A stretch of DNA of 64,000 nt, taken from NCBI RefSeq assembly GCF_018320785.1, contig NC_054865.1, positions 13,117,579 to 13,181,578 of the forward strand, written 5' to 3'. Numbering within the stretch: position 1 is the stretch's first letter; every line of letters begins with the position of its first letter. Source of the stretch: Cheilinus undulatus. Its lineage: Eukaryota; Chordata; Actinopteri; Labriformes; Labridae. The translations under genes and the position numbers were made by a program. Of this stretch, positions 1-57,699 are shown in pieces. The notes under the pieces were generated by a model. The model was not told the DNA's origin, made no database searches, and was given only the letters and a program-made list of their open reading frames with translations.

Positions 1-1723
1 TCTGCAGACAGTCTTCAGTGAAAAACAAAAATCACTATGAAGACAATGATCAGTCATTATTCTAATGGTTGTTTACTTTGTAGGTCAAAATAAGCAGAAA
101 TAATTTTTTTCACACGGTTTCATAAACTAACATGAACTTGAAAATAAAGTCTCCAAATCTTTCTATAACCAGCATTAGGTTTGTCACACTACCAAAATTT
201 TAAACTTGGATAAATCAGAAAAAAATCAGCCATTCTTGATAGCAAGTTCGATACCAAAGCAACAAAAACGTGAGCAGGGGAAGAAGTACTGAATTACATC
301 AAATCAAATTACTGTATTTGAGTAGCTTTTTTGGGGGTACTTGTACTTTTTTTTTAGTACATTTTGAAATCAATAATTTTACTTTTACTTACGTAAGTTT
401 TAACCAGAGTGATTGTACTTTTACTTTAGTACAATTCTCTTATACTTTTTCCCCTCTGTTGACTTCACAGTAGTAAATAGCAAAAGAACTAGTCCACATT
501 GTCCATAAACAGCTGCTGTATTTTTCTTTATTATAGTGGAGTGATTTTACCTGAACAATCTTGTTGAAAATCCATATTCTTATGTTTTTATGGCAATAGG
601 AAATGTAATATTTTACTGTACAACTTCACAGTAGACACTAAGGTTGGACAATTAATCCAGATTTAGATTAAATTGTTATATGTTTGAAATTTTCAAATCA
701 CAGAAGTTTCCATATTTCTCTGACCTTAAAAGTGTGAAAAACATGTTTCTTTTCCAGCCTACAGTAAAGAACAGTTTATGTGTATTCTAAAATTATTTTG
801 GCTATATTATAGAATGATTTATTGTGTGTGTTTGTTGAAAAATACACAAGATAAGAAACTTAAAGGCATAATTGCATGCCAAATTGCAAATGTAATATTG
901 GGGGGAAAAATGCAATTAGATTATGTTCCCAAATCATTCAGCCCAAGTATTTACTCAGCACTTAAAAGTAAAATTTAAATGACTTCCTTTTCACTTTTGA
1001 GTAGATTTATAGACCTATACTTTCACTTTGGTAAATTTTATCCAGAGTGTCTATACTTTTAATTACTTACTTAGTTTTTTGTCCCTTCTGGGAAATTCAT
1101 TTTCACAGATACTGTTCATACAGGTATGAGAACGCATTACAAGAAGAACGATCACAAGACACAAAAAACATAGCATTCACTTCCAGCAATGAATTCCAAA
1201 TAAATGATGACAATCAGTTGTCATTCACATTCTGTTGGTTTAGTACTGTGATGGCGGAGGGTATGAGACTGTTTTTAAGCCGTGCCGTTGTATCTACATG
1301 TCCTGTATCTGCGTCTGGAAGGCAGTAATGTAAAGTACTGGTGTAGTGGGTGGGTGTAATATTTTGTTACTGCGTTTGCGATGTGTCTGACGGCTTTGGC
1401 ATTTAACTGAGTGAGACTGGGAGTCGGGAGGCCTGTAAGCTTTTAGGCAATATTGGTTGTTTTTGAGAGGACATTCTGGTTTTTCAGTCATTCAAATAAC
1501 AAATTTCATCATGCTTAAAACACATTAAAGAAGATAAAATTCTGACAACCTTAGCTAGCATCACTTTTACTTACTTTTAAATCTTGGTGTAATGTAGGAG
1601 CTTTTTCCTGTCTGTCATCTGGTGCATTAGTCTTTCATAAATAATAAATAACCCACTCAGTAGCCACAGATTACCATCTCCACACATCCTGGATCAAAAA
1701 CAACATAACAGTTTGCCATGGAA
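1..1723. other. 3' flank of eprs1 with dispersed repeat fragments
   Basis: No coding exon is supported. Two stretches (about 280-480 and 960-1080) are copies of an AT-rich dispersed repeat built on ACTTTTACTT and GAGTAC words; a third copy lies at 39930-40030. Around 640-680 there is a fragment starting GGACAATTAATCCAG that resembles repeat ends seen near 31740. The rest is unremarkable AT-rich DNA. Confidence 0.5.
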
Positions 1724-2497
1724 ATTAATTTTATTATTGACAAGAAGAATCCTTTTACAGGAGAGATGTGACAGAGGGTTTTTTTATTGGACAGAAACCA
1801 TGTACAGCTTATGAGAGAGGTCGTCATTAGGCTCAGAGGTATTGGTATTTAAGCAGTGAACAATGAGCCACACAGTAACCACTCGAACAAACAGAGGAGG
1901 GCAGAGAAAGCTGTGAGAATAACACATCAAGTAACTGTGGAGGTCCTGAGACAGTTTGACTGCATGAGATGGAACAGCCACTTTTCACCAGACACCAGGA
2001 GGCAAACAGCTCTAAAGAATTATTCATGATTTCAAAAGGGCTTTACCTACTCAAATCATAAATTAGAAACTGAAAAGAACTAAAATAGGATTTTCTTACT
2101 GTCAGTTTGAAGTAGGGAGACAAACAAACTGCAAATCAGAAGTGATTCAACAATGTGATTTTGTCTTTGTAAGTGCCATGTTTTGAAAAATATCTCTCGT
2201 TTTATGCTCTGTTTGCTCGTTGTCTTGTGATATTCCCTTTCTAACACAGTGGGTGTTCTGTTTTAACTTAAAGGAACAGTGCTACAAACATTTTCTCTCA
2301 CCTCAGCTTTCTTTTACACAAGTAAAAATAATAACATATGTTAATAAAAAAAGAAACATACTTCCATTCCACTCACCTTCCATATACCCATTGCCCTAAA
2401 AACCCTAATGAGATAACAGAAAAGGACATAGATGTGATTAGGTAGGAGAGCCCTTCTGACTATGGTGTTCATCCTTGTGCTGCAGCTGAGAAGCTCT
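1724..2497 (-). other. Probable 3' UTR of eprs1
   Basis: Sequence downstream of the eprs1 stop on the minus strand. The clearest polyadenylation hexamer is AATAAA on the minus strand (plus-strand TTTATT, 1783-1788), which would give a 3' UTR of about 710 nt. Closer weak signals cannot be excluded. No other gene is seen here. Confidence 0.35.
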
Positions 2498-34556
<32,059 letters not shown>

Positions 34557-34689
34557 ACTGTGAAATCCTTCTCCCACACTAGTGGTAAAGCTCTTTCACT
34601 GATAAAACACACTCCACAGCAGTCAGACAACAGGCAGGACTACACTCCACACCGGCGAGAGCGAAGCAGCATGAAGACAGAGGAGGGGA

Positions 34690-34750
34690 GCTCTTCTGTT
34701 TTTATGACTGCTAACCAACGTCTTAGTAGTGTAATACCGCCCCCAAGTGT
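34690..34750 (-). promoter_or_regulatory. Probable eprs1 core promoter
   Basis: Read on the minus strand, the 200 bases upstream of the eprs1 ATG contain a GC box (GGGGGCGG, 34737-34744), a GTTGGT core (inverted CCAAT-like, around 34714-34719) and an AT-rich CATAAAAAC element (around 34699-34707). Order and spacing suit a housekeeping promoter. The transcription start is not visible in sequence alone. Confidence 0.45.
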
Positions 34751-34947
34751 TCAGGAGTATGGACGGACAGAAGTAGTTCAGCCAACCCCATCAGCAGCTG
34801 TGATACAGTTTTATAGGAGCCAGGTGTCAGCCTGTACAAGAAAAAAAAAAACATGGCAAAACTTAAACTAGTCAGCACAGTTTCCATAAGCTCCAAAATA
34901 CATAGCCTACATGCCAAGTGGTAATTGGGTAGAAGTTGAGTTTTGTA

Positions 34948-36560
34948 TGGGTGAATCTCAAAAAATTAGAATATCATGAAAAAGTTCATTTTCCCCCTGT
35001 GGGGGAAGTGGAACTCCCATTTATTTTACATTGGTCTTATTCAGAGTGGTATATTTCAAGACCTTTTTTGTTTGAATCTTGATGATAACACCTTCCAGCT
35101 CACACACATCAAACATCCATTCTTTAGAAAATATTAGAATATTACAAAACATCTTTCCAAATACAAAATTTATAAGACAGAAATGTTGACCTTCTGGAAA
35201 ATTGTGCTAATGTATGCACTTGGTAATTAGTTGGAGCTCCTTTTGCATCTGTGCAATGTGGCATGGAGCCAGTCAGTCTGTGGCACTGCCGGGGTGTTAT
35301 GAAGCGCAGTTTGCTCTGATAGCAGCCTTCAGCTTGTCTGTATAGTTGAGTTTGGTGTCTCTCATCTTCCTCTTGATATTTCCCCAGAGATTCTCTATGG
35401 GGTTCAAGTCAGGCCTACTCTTGCAAAGCGGATGGATACACCCATTTCCTTGTTTCTCACTGGCCAATCCATCTTGCAAACCTCCCATCTGAACTGTTTG
35501 GGCCCGGTTAGAAAGTGACAGGACATATCAGCGACGAGGAGCAGTACTTTCAGGCACGGGGTGACATGAGTTGTGACGTCAGCAAGTAGCAACAAGAGGC
35601 CTGTGCAATTATGGCGGAAGAGATTACATTATCAGAACTTGATGACATTTCTTCGTTAAAAGAAGAACAAAGAACAGACGTGAGTTGTTTTCTTTTCAAA
35701 AACAACAAAAGTCGTGTACTGACATGACTATAGTCGCCAAATTTTGTGTTATTCCTCAGTAGCTGCACATGCGCAACTCGGTCGCAGCTACGTCATGTGT
35801 TTTGTTGCTCTGATTGGCCCGTAAAGATGTGATAGACAGAACGTTCATCCAATCACACTCCGAGTTTTTCAAATCCTCTGCCCTTTCCAAATGCTTAGTA
35901 TTGAAGGTTTTCCAGATGGATGTGTGAAACAAATCAATCTGGTGTGTCAGGTTAAGTCAGGCCAGCTGGCTGGCCAATCAAACACAGTAATACCATGGTC
36001 AGTCAACCAGTTTCTTGTAGTTTTGGCTTCTCTGTAGGGAGGTGCCAAATCCTGCTGGAAAAGGAAATAAGCATTTCCATAAAACTTCACATCAGATGGA
36101 AGCATGGAGTGCTCTAAAAGCTCCTGGTAGATGACTGACAGCTTTGACTCTGGACTTGATAAAGCACAGTGCACAAACAGCAACAAATGACATGGCACCC
36201 CAAACCATCACTGTCTGGGAAAACTAAAAACGCTGGACTTCAAGCTCTTGAATTCTGGGCCTCTTCGATCTTCCTCCAGACTCTGGGCTCTAGATTTCCA
36301 AATTAAATGCAGTTTTCTTTCATCCAAAAACACAATTTTGGACCACTGAGCTGTCCAGTTCTTTTTCTCCTGAGCCCAGGTGACAAACACAAACAAAATC
36401 ATCCCAGGATTGAATGCTGAGTCCTGAAACTTACCTAATATCAGATTCTTCTTCCCTAGGAGCAGAGAACATTTTACTATGATACACTTTTTGCCTGTAG
36501 TATTCATGTCAGTGCATCCTTGGCCTCTGAGTAGGTGCAGCAATAAACAGAAGGTGTTTT
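34948..36560 (-). mobile_element. Degenerate Tc1-like transposon, interrupted
   Basis: The plus-strand left end GTGAATCTCAAAAAATTAG is the terminal repeat of a common fish Tc1 family. The minus strand keeps transposase pieces: WSKIVFLDERKLHLIWKS (36260-36350), FLFQQDLAPPYREAKTT (36010-36070), then the PDLNPIENLWGNIKR block (about 35360-35415). The reading frame is cut by an insertion at 35416-35955 and by other breaks. The opposite terminal repeat is not seen near 36600, so that end seems lost. Confidence 0.75.
35416..35955 (+). mobile_element. Inserted non-autonomous element with hairpin ends and a helicase-like mini-exon
   Basis: It splits the Tc1 transposase and is flanked by the direct repeat AAGTCAGGCC (35406-35415 and 35954-35963; the true duplication is 8-10 bp). 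Each end can form a hairpin: GGATGGAT with ATCCATC at the left, and CCAGATGGAT with ATCCATCTGG at the right. On the plus strand 35611-35679 reads 23 codons from ATG, MAEEITLSELDDISSLKEEQ then RTD, directly followed by a GTGAGT splice donor. The element shares more than 250 bp with 50666-50970. The class is uncertain: hAT from the duplication size, but the termini are not classical. Confidence 0.6.
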
Positions 36561-36891
36561 CATACCAAGATAGAGTGGTTAGTTACTGGCACTAAAGAAA
36601 ATGGAGTAAAAATAATGCTTTCATATGGGGTAAATTTCACTGCATGGTAGTTCTGGGTATAAAAGGCCATTTTTAAAATCTGTTTTATTTGAACAAGTCT
36701 TCACAACACCATCTGCTACATAACAACTTAAAGACAAATCTGAGACGGACAGACTTTTATGTTTTGTTAATACAAAACAATAGAAGAAACGATTTTTAAT
36801 GCATCTTTTCTGATTATGTCAGTGTCCTCCTCTGTTTTCATTTAAAAACAGCTTTGAATCCAATGAACAATAAAAGGTATTTTGTCTTCAG

Positions 36892-36934
36892 CCAATCATA
36901 GCACAGCAGAAGAATGTTTGGGTTGCTTGGCAAC
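36892..36934 (+). promoter_or_regulatory. CCAAT box and RFX X-box upstream of the unknown gene
   Basis: 36892-36896 is CCAAT. 36921-36934 is GGTTGCTTGGCAAC; its reverse complement GTTGCCAAGCAACC is a full match to the X-box shape (two inverted half-sites around a 2-base spacer) bound by RFX factors. It lies 138 bases before the predicted ATG. In animals such promoter-proximal X-boxes mark many ciliary genes. Confidence 0.6.
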
Positions 36935-37071
36935 TGTCTAAGGTTCAAACTAGCATCACTTGACTTCTATGTTTAGTTAGGCTATATAAAAGTAAATTAT
37001 TTTAGCTCTTAAATTTTTCCCATTGTTACAACTCAGCTTTGTCACTGAAAATTAGCTTAGATTCTTTCAAA

Positions 37072-39317
37072 ATGAACCAACAAATGTTTTTTTTATCAGA
37101 GGAGGAGAGACAGCATCGTCACAATGAGGTCAGGCACGCTACAGTCTGTGAAACATTTCCCTTTCAGCATCATGTCTAGGTTTTTGGTTAATCTCACTCT
37201 GCTTTTCAGAAAATGATGATGAGACAGTTTCTGCTCCTGAAGCAGCAAAACGAGGTTCCTGATCATTTAACCATCAAAGACTTGAAGGCCTGGCTGCTGG
37301 CCAGAAGAAATTTCATGGAGGAGTATGTGGAAAATCATTGGTGCCATTCAAAACTTAAAGCTGTTCCCATGTTTGCAATGACATGCCTCATGATTGCATT
37401 TATAGGTTTGGAGAAATGATGGAGAAAGTGGGAGCAAGAAGAAGACTCCATGCTGAACAGGTACGTACAACATGTTTGCTTAAAATGAAATCACTTAACA
37501 CAGTGATATACCCTGAAACTGGCAGAGGAGTCTGGCTGCAGACCACAGATGTTGGTTTTGCAGACCAACAGTGACACACTGCATCTGTTAGAACAAAAGG
37601 GACGTAATTTGCCGGTACAACATTTAAGACTTAAAAATAAAACCTTTAAAACAAAGTCTAGCAGTCACATTAATGAAATAACTACATTTGTAAGAGTACA
37701 TGGTAAGAACATTTCATAGATAAACCAGAGAAAAAGGCCTGATGTCTTATCCAGGATGAAATCATATATAGACCTGTTTTAGTGAACGCTGGCTCGCTTT
37801 AGCATCATTAGCTTTAGCTAAAGCATAGCTTAGAAGTGGCAAAAATAGGCAACAACGGGGAAAAAAGTGGCAAAATGGAGGAAAAGTGGCAAAAAGGGAA
37901 AAGCAGAAAAAATGGGTTTCAAATGGCAAAAAAGTGGCAGAAATTGGTTGAAAAAGAATCGAAAGATGTTAAAAAATGGTACAAATGAATCATCAGAACC
38001 CAATAACAGCTTTACGTGCTTTGCTTCTTCAAAACGAAGTGACTGTTTGCCAGGATGTTAGCACCAGTGCTACAGATCCAACACACATGCATTGACATCA
38101 TCAATAAATCACAACTTTGGAGGGCCCGTCCTCTGGGTCTCTCTTGTCAGGTTTATTGTCAGGATATTATCCTAATTCCTCTCTGCATTATTTGGTGTTT
38201 TTTGTTGGACATGTAGGATGGATTTACAGAATTCTGCATGCAGAGTCTTGTTTTAATGTTTGTCCCAGTTTGGTAAAGTCAGGCTTTATTACCGATTCCA
38301 AGATTTTGATCCAGATTTGAATTTAAAGTTCTTATTTGATCCTCCTTTGGACAGTGTAAAAAGCCCTTCTTGCCTTGTCTCTCAGGACTTTTTCAAAGTT
38401 AGCTGTGGTGCTGATGTTTAGGCAAAGGTAACTATGTATTTGTGTTTTCTGTATTTATTTATTTATTAGTATTTTATAGACATGTATCCCCTCATCTGAC
38501 TGATAAAATATAACCCAAACTTTCTCCCAGTTAATTTTTATTACTTTGTGATGTTTTCAGGCTTGGGTATCAATGAGGCGCCTCTGCCTCTGGCACATGG
38601 AGCAAGAGCTCATGAATATGCTAGAAGAGGAAAAGCATCTGTCCCAGCAGTTCAACAGAGAGGTTAGGACCAAAGTCCAGAGTGAGCATTTAAGTGCCTG
38701 TGTGTCATTCAATCACTTACTCTTAATTCCCACTGTCCTTGAAGGTCACACGTGAGGGCTTTCAAATGTTCTTGGCTGCCATACGCTTACAAGCAAAGGA
38801 GGATGTGGAGCCCCTTCTCACAGCTCTGTTCAGGAGGCTGCTGAGGGTTTTTGTTGGTGTTGAGCCATCCAGTGGTGCTCTGTCTGCGATGGATTCAAAG
38901 CCAGCAGAGGTTTTAGAGCTTGAGAAACAAGCTGCACTCCTGGCACCAGTGGTGGTGGAAGCTGCCGTTAAGTTCATCCTGGAAGAACCAGTAAGCAAAA
39001 AGAAGAAAGTAGCTGTCAGTGCTGAAATAGCAAAACTGCTCCATAAAACTGCAGCTCCCTACCTCACTGCGTTTAGATCATACCCCAGAGACCTTTGTCT
39101 CTCAGTCTGTACCATAGCGGCCTCCTCCATGGTTGAAGCTGTGCAAAAGAGGTTCAATGAGAACTCCAAGGTCTGCGTACTCATGGACTATGACCAAAGC
39201 TCTTTCGAGGCCAGAGGGTGGATCATCTCGGCCATCGAAGAGATGGAAGCCTCCAACAGGCCTCTGTCAGGTCAAGACCTCAGAGCAGCTAAAGGAACCA
39301 CAACAGGAAGGAGCTAA
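37072..39317 (+). CDS. Unrecognised five-exon gene, 299 residues
   Basis: Exons are 37072-37128, 37210-37322, 37406-37460, 38561-38662 and 38745-39317, totalling 900 nt with consistent phases (0, 2, 0, 0). The first donor is a weak GTCAGG; the others are normal. I do not recognise the product. The first half is rich in Glu, Arg, Met and Gln (for example KMMMRQFLLLKQQNE and MEQELMNMLEEEKHLSQQFN) and looks alpha-helical or coiled-coil. The last exon, 190 residues, is Ala/Leu-rich helical with one basic run (KKKK) and no catalytic signature. No signal peptide or membrane span. An ATTAAA signal follows 83 bases after the stop. The X-box upstream hints at a ciliary role, which is inference only. 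Codon use and intact frame argue for a real gene. Confidence 0.75.
37463..38560 (+). other. Intron 3 of the unknown gene
   Basis: Contains a short degenerate tandem stretch around 37840-37950 built on the word AGTGGCAAAA. No exon or clear transposon was found. Confidence 0.4.
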
Positions 39318-39399
39318 AGATCCCATGACAGAGGAATTGGTCACCAGTACTTCCACCCCAAAGCTAAAAAGATGTGTTATTCTGTGACATTAGTCAACC

Positions 39400-39405
39400 A
39401 TTAAA
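39400..39405 (+). promoter_or_regulatory. Polyadenylation signal of the unknown gene
   Basis: ATTAAA, the commonest variant hexamer, lies 83 bases after the stop codon at 39317. Confidence 0.5.
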
Positions 39406-39929
39406 GTTAGAATTTTAATATATTTTCTTGATCCAGTTTGATTGCTTGATGTCTCCTGTTTTATGCAGATAAAGTACAAATATTCAAATGTATGACACAT
39501 CGTTTAGTTTAGTTGTGTTTGGATGTTGTCTATTGCACAGTGATCCCTGCTGGGGTTATTCTGCTCATGTTTCTGGTGGACTGTTGTCATTTTTTGTATG
39601 AGACTCATGAGTGAAGTTATCCACTGACATAGGTTTTTACTTTAGATGATGTTGTTCTTGAAGGAGGCCCACTTTGCCACAGCTGTTCAGGAGTTGCTGT
39701 AGATCTGTCAAATTGATCAATGTCTGACTCTTTTAAAGGTGTAGTTTAACTAGTTTAAGTGTTAATTTTACTCATCTGGGTTTTATTTACACTGTCAATA
39801 TGCTGTGTATCTAACTTTATTATAGAGGTGTGTGACATTACCTGAACAGCCTGAATGGAGATCTATTCTCCTGTTCTTGCCAATAAGGAAAGATTATCTA
39901 CAGTATACATACTCAGTGTCTATGCAATA

Positions 39930-40030
39930 CTTAAAGTAAACTTCAAATGTAATACTTTTACTTTTACTTGAGTATATTTTGACCAGAGTTACTACTTTTA
40001 CTTGAGTACAATAGTCTGGTATACCTTTTC
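39930..40030. repeat. Third copy of the ACTTTTACTT dispersed repeat
   Basis: Shares words such as TACTTTTACTTGAGTA and GACCAGAGTTACTACTTTT with the stretches at 280-480 and 960-1080. Probably transposon-derived; the family is not identified. Confidence 0.5.
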
Positions 40031-40299
40031 TCTGGTCATAATCCCTTAAAGGGATGTCGAGTTTGCCTGTAAATTATGAAAATAATTTCAATCATTGTTT
40101 TTCATCAAAAACAAAGGAACTATATGCGATAAATTTCATTTAAAGGTTTAAATTCCTTAAGTTAGTCAAAATTAAAATTTTCTTATCAGGTCTCATGCTG
40201 ATGAGAAAATTAAAGCTAGAAAATTTTGACAAAATATCAATGAATACAAATTATTACTCCTATTTAATTATGGTATCAATTTGTGGACTGGAATAAGGC

Positions 40300-41010
40300 C
40301 ATGGACAACACTTTTTACGGTATCTGAGGGTTAATATCTATTTTAAATACAACTCAGTTTTTACCGTAAATTATCCCGCCTTTATGGCGGAACTAAAGAA
40401 AACACAGCGAACTAAGTTTCCGCCCGGACTCAAATTCATTCGGCACCGTGTGCACATTGTTGTGTTTCATTGGTGGATTGGAGACTTGGAATCAACTTTC
40501 TGCTGCTGTGGCTTGAGAAAACTCATCTTTGTTTACTTCAGTTAAAGTGTGCACGCTGCGCATTTACCTGGCTCGGTAAACGAAACGTCACGCGCATCGA
40601 TTACACTATCACATGTCACATATAACCGTTTATATCATTTTTAACATAAAATTGTCCATGTGCATGATTTGTTGAGCAAAGCTGTTAGCAGTGCAAGCAT
40701 GCATGGTGTTAGTGAATGTTAATGTATGTTTTGTGTAGCCTGTGAAGTGCTGATGACTCTCTTTGTACCGTGCACGTGTCTGCTGTAACCTGCACCAAAA
40801 CACCTGCAGGCAGCCATCCACCGCGTATGACTCAATCTGTGCCTATGAGTTTCATATCAATGACATTATAAATCGCCATCAGATTACAATGCTTTTCGCT
40901 GTCGTGCAACTTATATTATGGTCGTCAATCCTTGTATCTATAGCTGGTTGGGAGTATCAACGCAGGAAACGTTAGTAGAGTTGCAGCACAATTTTGTCAG
41001 TTTGACAGTT
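40300..41010 (+). other. Candidate tdp1 promoter and untranslated first exon region
   Basis: This is the stretch with the most CpG between the unknown gene and tdp1 (for example CGTCACGCGCATCGATTAC around 40588-40605). An inverted CCAAT box (ATTGG) is at about 40469. The tdp1 ATG exon begins with an AG acceptor two bases before the ATG, so at least one upstream untranslated exon must exist; this region is the best place for it, but I cannot fix its donor. Confidence 0.35.
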
Positions 41011-41276
41011 AGTCTTGGCCTTAATTAATCTGTGTTTATTCGTTAGATGGTGTAGATACCTGACTGGGGTTGTCACTATACGTATTTAAAAATTTAGTAC
41101 AAAGTCAGTTGATATTGATATTGATACTGGTATTGATATCAGTGCCATAATAACAAAAACGCAGGCATCCGATATTGTTTAACTGGTTAACTCCTACACA
41201 CTGTTCAAATATTTTTAATGTAGGTGTTTGTGATTTTATGATATCTAAGGCACCAGTTTGTTTATATAAACCTACC

Positions 41277-41995
41277 ACAAAAGGTAAAGAAATTTGTGTT
41301 TGGTAGATTGTTTCTTTGTTGTTCAGTGTTTCTTGGCAATAAATCTTAGTCTGTTGGAAAGCCTGTATCCATATCTCCACAGTCTGGATCCAAACCAAAG
41401 AAACCTCCAAGATGATAACACGCCCCCACAGAATTAGGTTTATGAGAGACTACCTCCAGAATTCGGGAGTGGAGGGGATGGAATGGCCTGCCAGCCATCC
41501 TGACCTCAACCCCATTGAACACTTGTGGGATCAGCTTTTTGTGTGCTGTTCGTGCCAGGGTGACAAACTCAACCACATTGGCTGACTTGTGACAAATGCT
41601 GGTTGAAGAATGGGATGCCATCCCACAGCAGTGTGTGACCAGGCTGCTGACCAGCATGAGGAGGAGGAGGTGCCAGGCTCTTGTGGCTGTCTGTGGTTCT
41701 GTCTGTGGCTCCTGTTTGTTAAATGAATAAATTGTTGAATTAACAATATGTCCTGTGTCTTCAAACTTCAATCATCCAACCCACCAAACACTACCAGACA
41801 AGAGACAATGGCAGAGTAAGCAGTTTGTCACCATCAGAGAAGATTTTGCAAAATTTTCATGGGCGCATACTCTTTAGATATCTGGCACATTTAAAATGGA
41901 AATAAACAGGCTTTCCAACAGTATAAGATTTATTGCCAAGAAGCATTGTTACAACAAAAATAAATTCCAAACACATATTTCCTTACTTTTTTGTG
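41277..41995 (+). mobile_element. Tc1/mariner-type remnant with roughly 90-bp inverted repeats
   Basis: The left arm (41277-41371) contains TTTCTTGGCAATAAATCTTA and TTGGAAAGCCTGT; the right arm (41907-41995) contains their complements ACAGGCTTTCCAA and TAAGATTTATTGCCAAGAA. Between them the plus strand keeps the end of a transposase in broken frames: a DLNPIEH-type block near 41505 and EEWDAIPQQCVTRLLTSMRR at about 41606-41665. It has lost the N-terminal half. It lies just upstream of tdp1. Confidence 0.65.
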
Positions 41996-42171
41996 CCAGA
42001 TATTTTTAAGCTTTGTCACTTTTGGAAACTGTTGTTTATTAAAATACTGGCGATTCTTAATTTTAAAATCACATTCTCTCCAAATGTATCAAACTACTGA
42101 AATGCTTGCCAACCTTATGTGTTACCCTGATTGACTTCTGATGTTTGATATTTCTGTATTTGTGACCAGGC

Positions 42172-56083
<13,912 letters not shown>

Positions 56084-56218
56084 ACTCAAACAAACACAAA
56101 CCACCCTGTATACTACTTTAAAACTTTTGTTTCTGTACTGTCATTTCTGTCTAGGTGTTAGCTGTTTGTAATTAGATTTTTATATTTTATACTGTTCTGT
56201 AAGCTCATGTTCACTACT

Positions 56219-56224
56219 AATAAA
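56219..56224 (+). promoter_or_regulatory. Polyadenylation signal of tdp1
   Basis: AATAAA lies 136 bases after the tdp1 stop. A second CAATAAA occurs near 56335 and could serve a longer form. Confidence 0.6.
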
Positions 56225-57137
56225 TAGACATAATATGTTACTGATGATATCTTTTTTATGTAGATTTTGCTACATTACCTAACATTGAAAGGGCATCCCT
56301 CATCTGTTTGGGTTAACCACTGATATGGCTGGTCCAATAAAGACATGCAACATGCAGCAATTTCTTAACATAATTGGGCAAAAGAACCATAACCATTATG
56401 TTACTCTTGTATTTTATCATTCAGTTTTTACATGTTTAATTTTAGATCCACTTTAGATGACCTTAAAATCAGCAGTTACAGAAAAAAAGTGCCATTTAAT
56501 GAGTCCAAACATCAGGTGGGATCTTTTATATCCAGCACATTCAGCATCTTCCTAGTTCAAATGCAAAAATTAAACACTTCTTTTAGATCAAAGCCTCTAC
56601 AGCAGCTTTTATCGCTTTTGTAAATATGCTGAGTCAAAAGTAGGTGTTGGTTTGGGACTTTTTAAGAACAAAAACTGAGAATGCATCTTCAAATGACTTG
56701 CAAAGATCACATATTTTCTGTTAATAGTTGACAGCATCTCTCCATGCATACAGCAGTGTAGTGTGGCTTTGTGATCAGGACTCACAGCACAGCAGGTTTT
56801 CTCATCTGCCAGGTTGATAATTGTATTCCCGTGCTCTCCCTGGTGTTAATTAGTCACTGATTAGTCTGCAAGAAAGCAAACAAGCAGCACTTATACTGTA
56901 TGTCCAAGGCCCATACCTGCTCTGTTTCTGGTGCATCAGGAGCATGCTGTGCATGAAAGGTCCCAGACCCCTTTTAGACAACACGACTACTTATCACAGC
57001 ACTTTTACCACAAACACTCAGTGTATTGAAGTGTATTTCAAAGTGTTTTTGTTTAATTCCTAGTCAAAAAAATGTCTCATTACACTTAATGTAAGCCACA
57101 TTAACCTGACAAGTCAGAGAAAAAAATCTGATTTTAT

Positions 57138-57307
57138 GGTTACTGGATTAGCTCCACAGGTAGAGTAGGCTGTGGTCTGTGCCACACTGGTCGTGGGACT
57201 GATTCCCAGTCTCTGGGCTGTTTGGTGCATGTCTTCCCTTACTGCCTCTCCTCATATTTTGTGTCTCTTCAGCTGTCCTATCCAAATAAAGGCAAAAAAA
57301 ACCCCTA
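57138..57307 (+). repeat. tRNA-derived SINE copy, 3' of tdp1
   Basis: The head is GATTAGCTCCACAGGTAGAG (box A-like), then GGGACTGATTCCC (box B-like), the shared CTGTTTGGTGCATGTC block, and an end of ATCCAAATAAAGGC with an A-run. This is the same family as the copy at 29907-30118 and in the opposite orientation. Confidence 0.7.
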
Positions 57308-57699
57308 AAATAATCTTTAAAAAAATCTAATTTGAAGATATAACACAGAAATAAGGCAAGCATTGCATGTAGTAAGTAAAAATATCTACCACTGGGGAGC
57401 ACAAATTATAGTCAAGGGTCTGGAAGTGGAATCTACTTACTAAATTATTTATTTATTACATCTCATTTCAAGACATTTAATGTGAAAATTGCTAATGTAA
57501 AGTTTGATAGATATTTTTGACTAGAGATGAGATGGATACACTTTAATTGGCTTGGGATTTTGCACTGTGAACTAGAAAAATTTCAAATCTCATAGATATG
57601 TTTATTTTTAGTCAAAAATATCTCATTTCCTCAACCTCTCAGACCCTTTGTGTACATCTGAGGACATAACATTTTGACTTCCCTATGAGATAGTTATAA

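Noticed and set aside
34560-34871. 103-codon plus-strand frame opposite the eprs1 5' end
   Set aside because: Overlaps the eprs1 promoter; no domain or conserved feature, so a divergent gene is not supported.
57138-57210. tRNA-like box A/box B sequence
   Set aside because: No cloverleaf can be completed and a SINE tail with A-run follows; it is a SINE head and not a tRNA gene.
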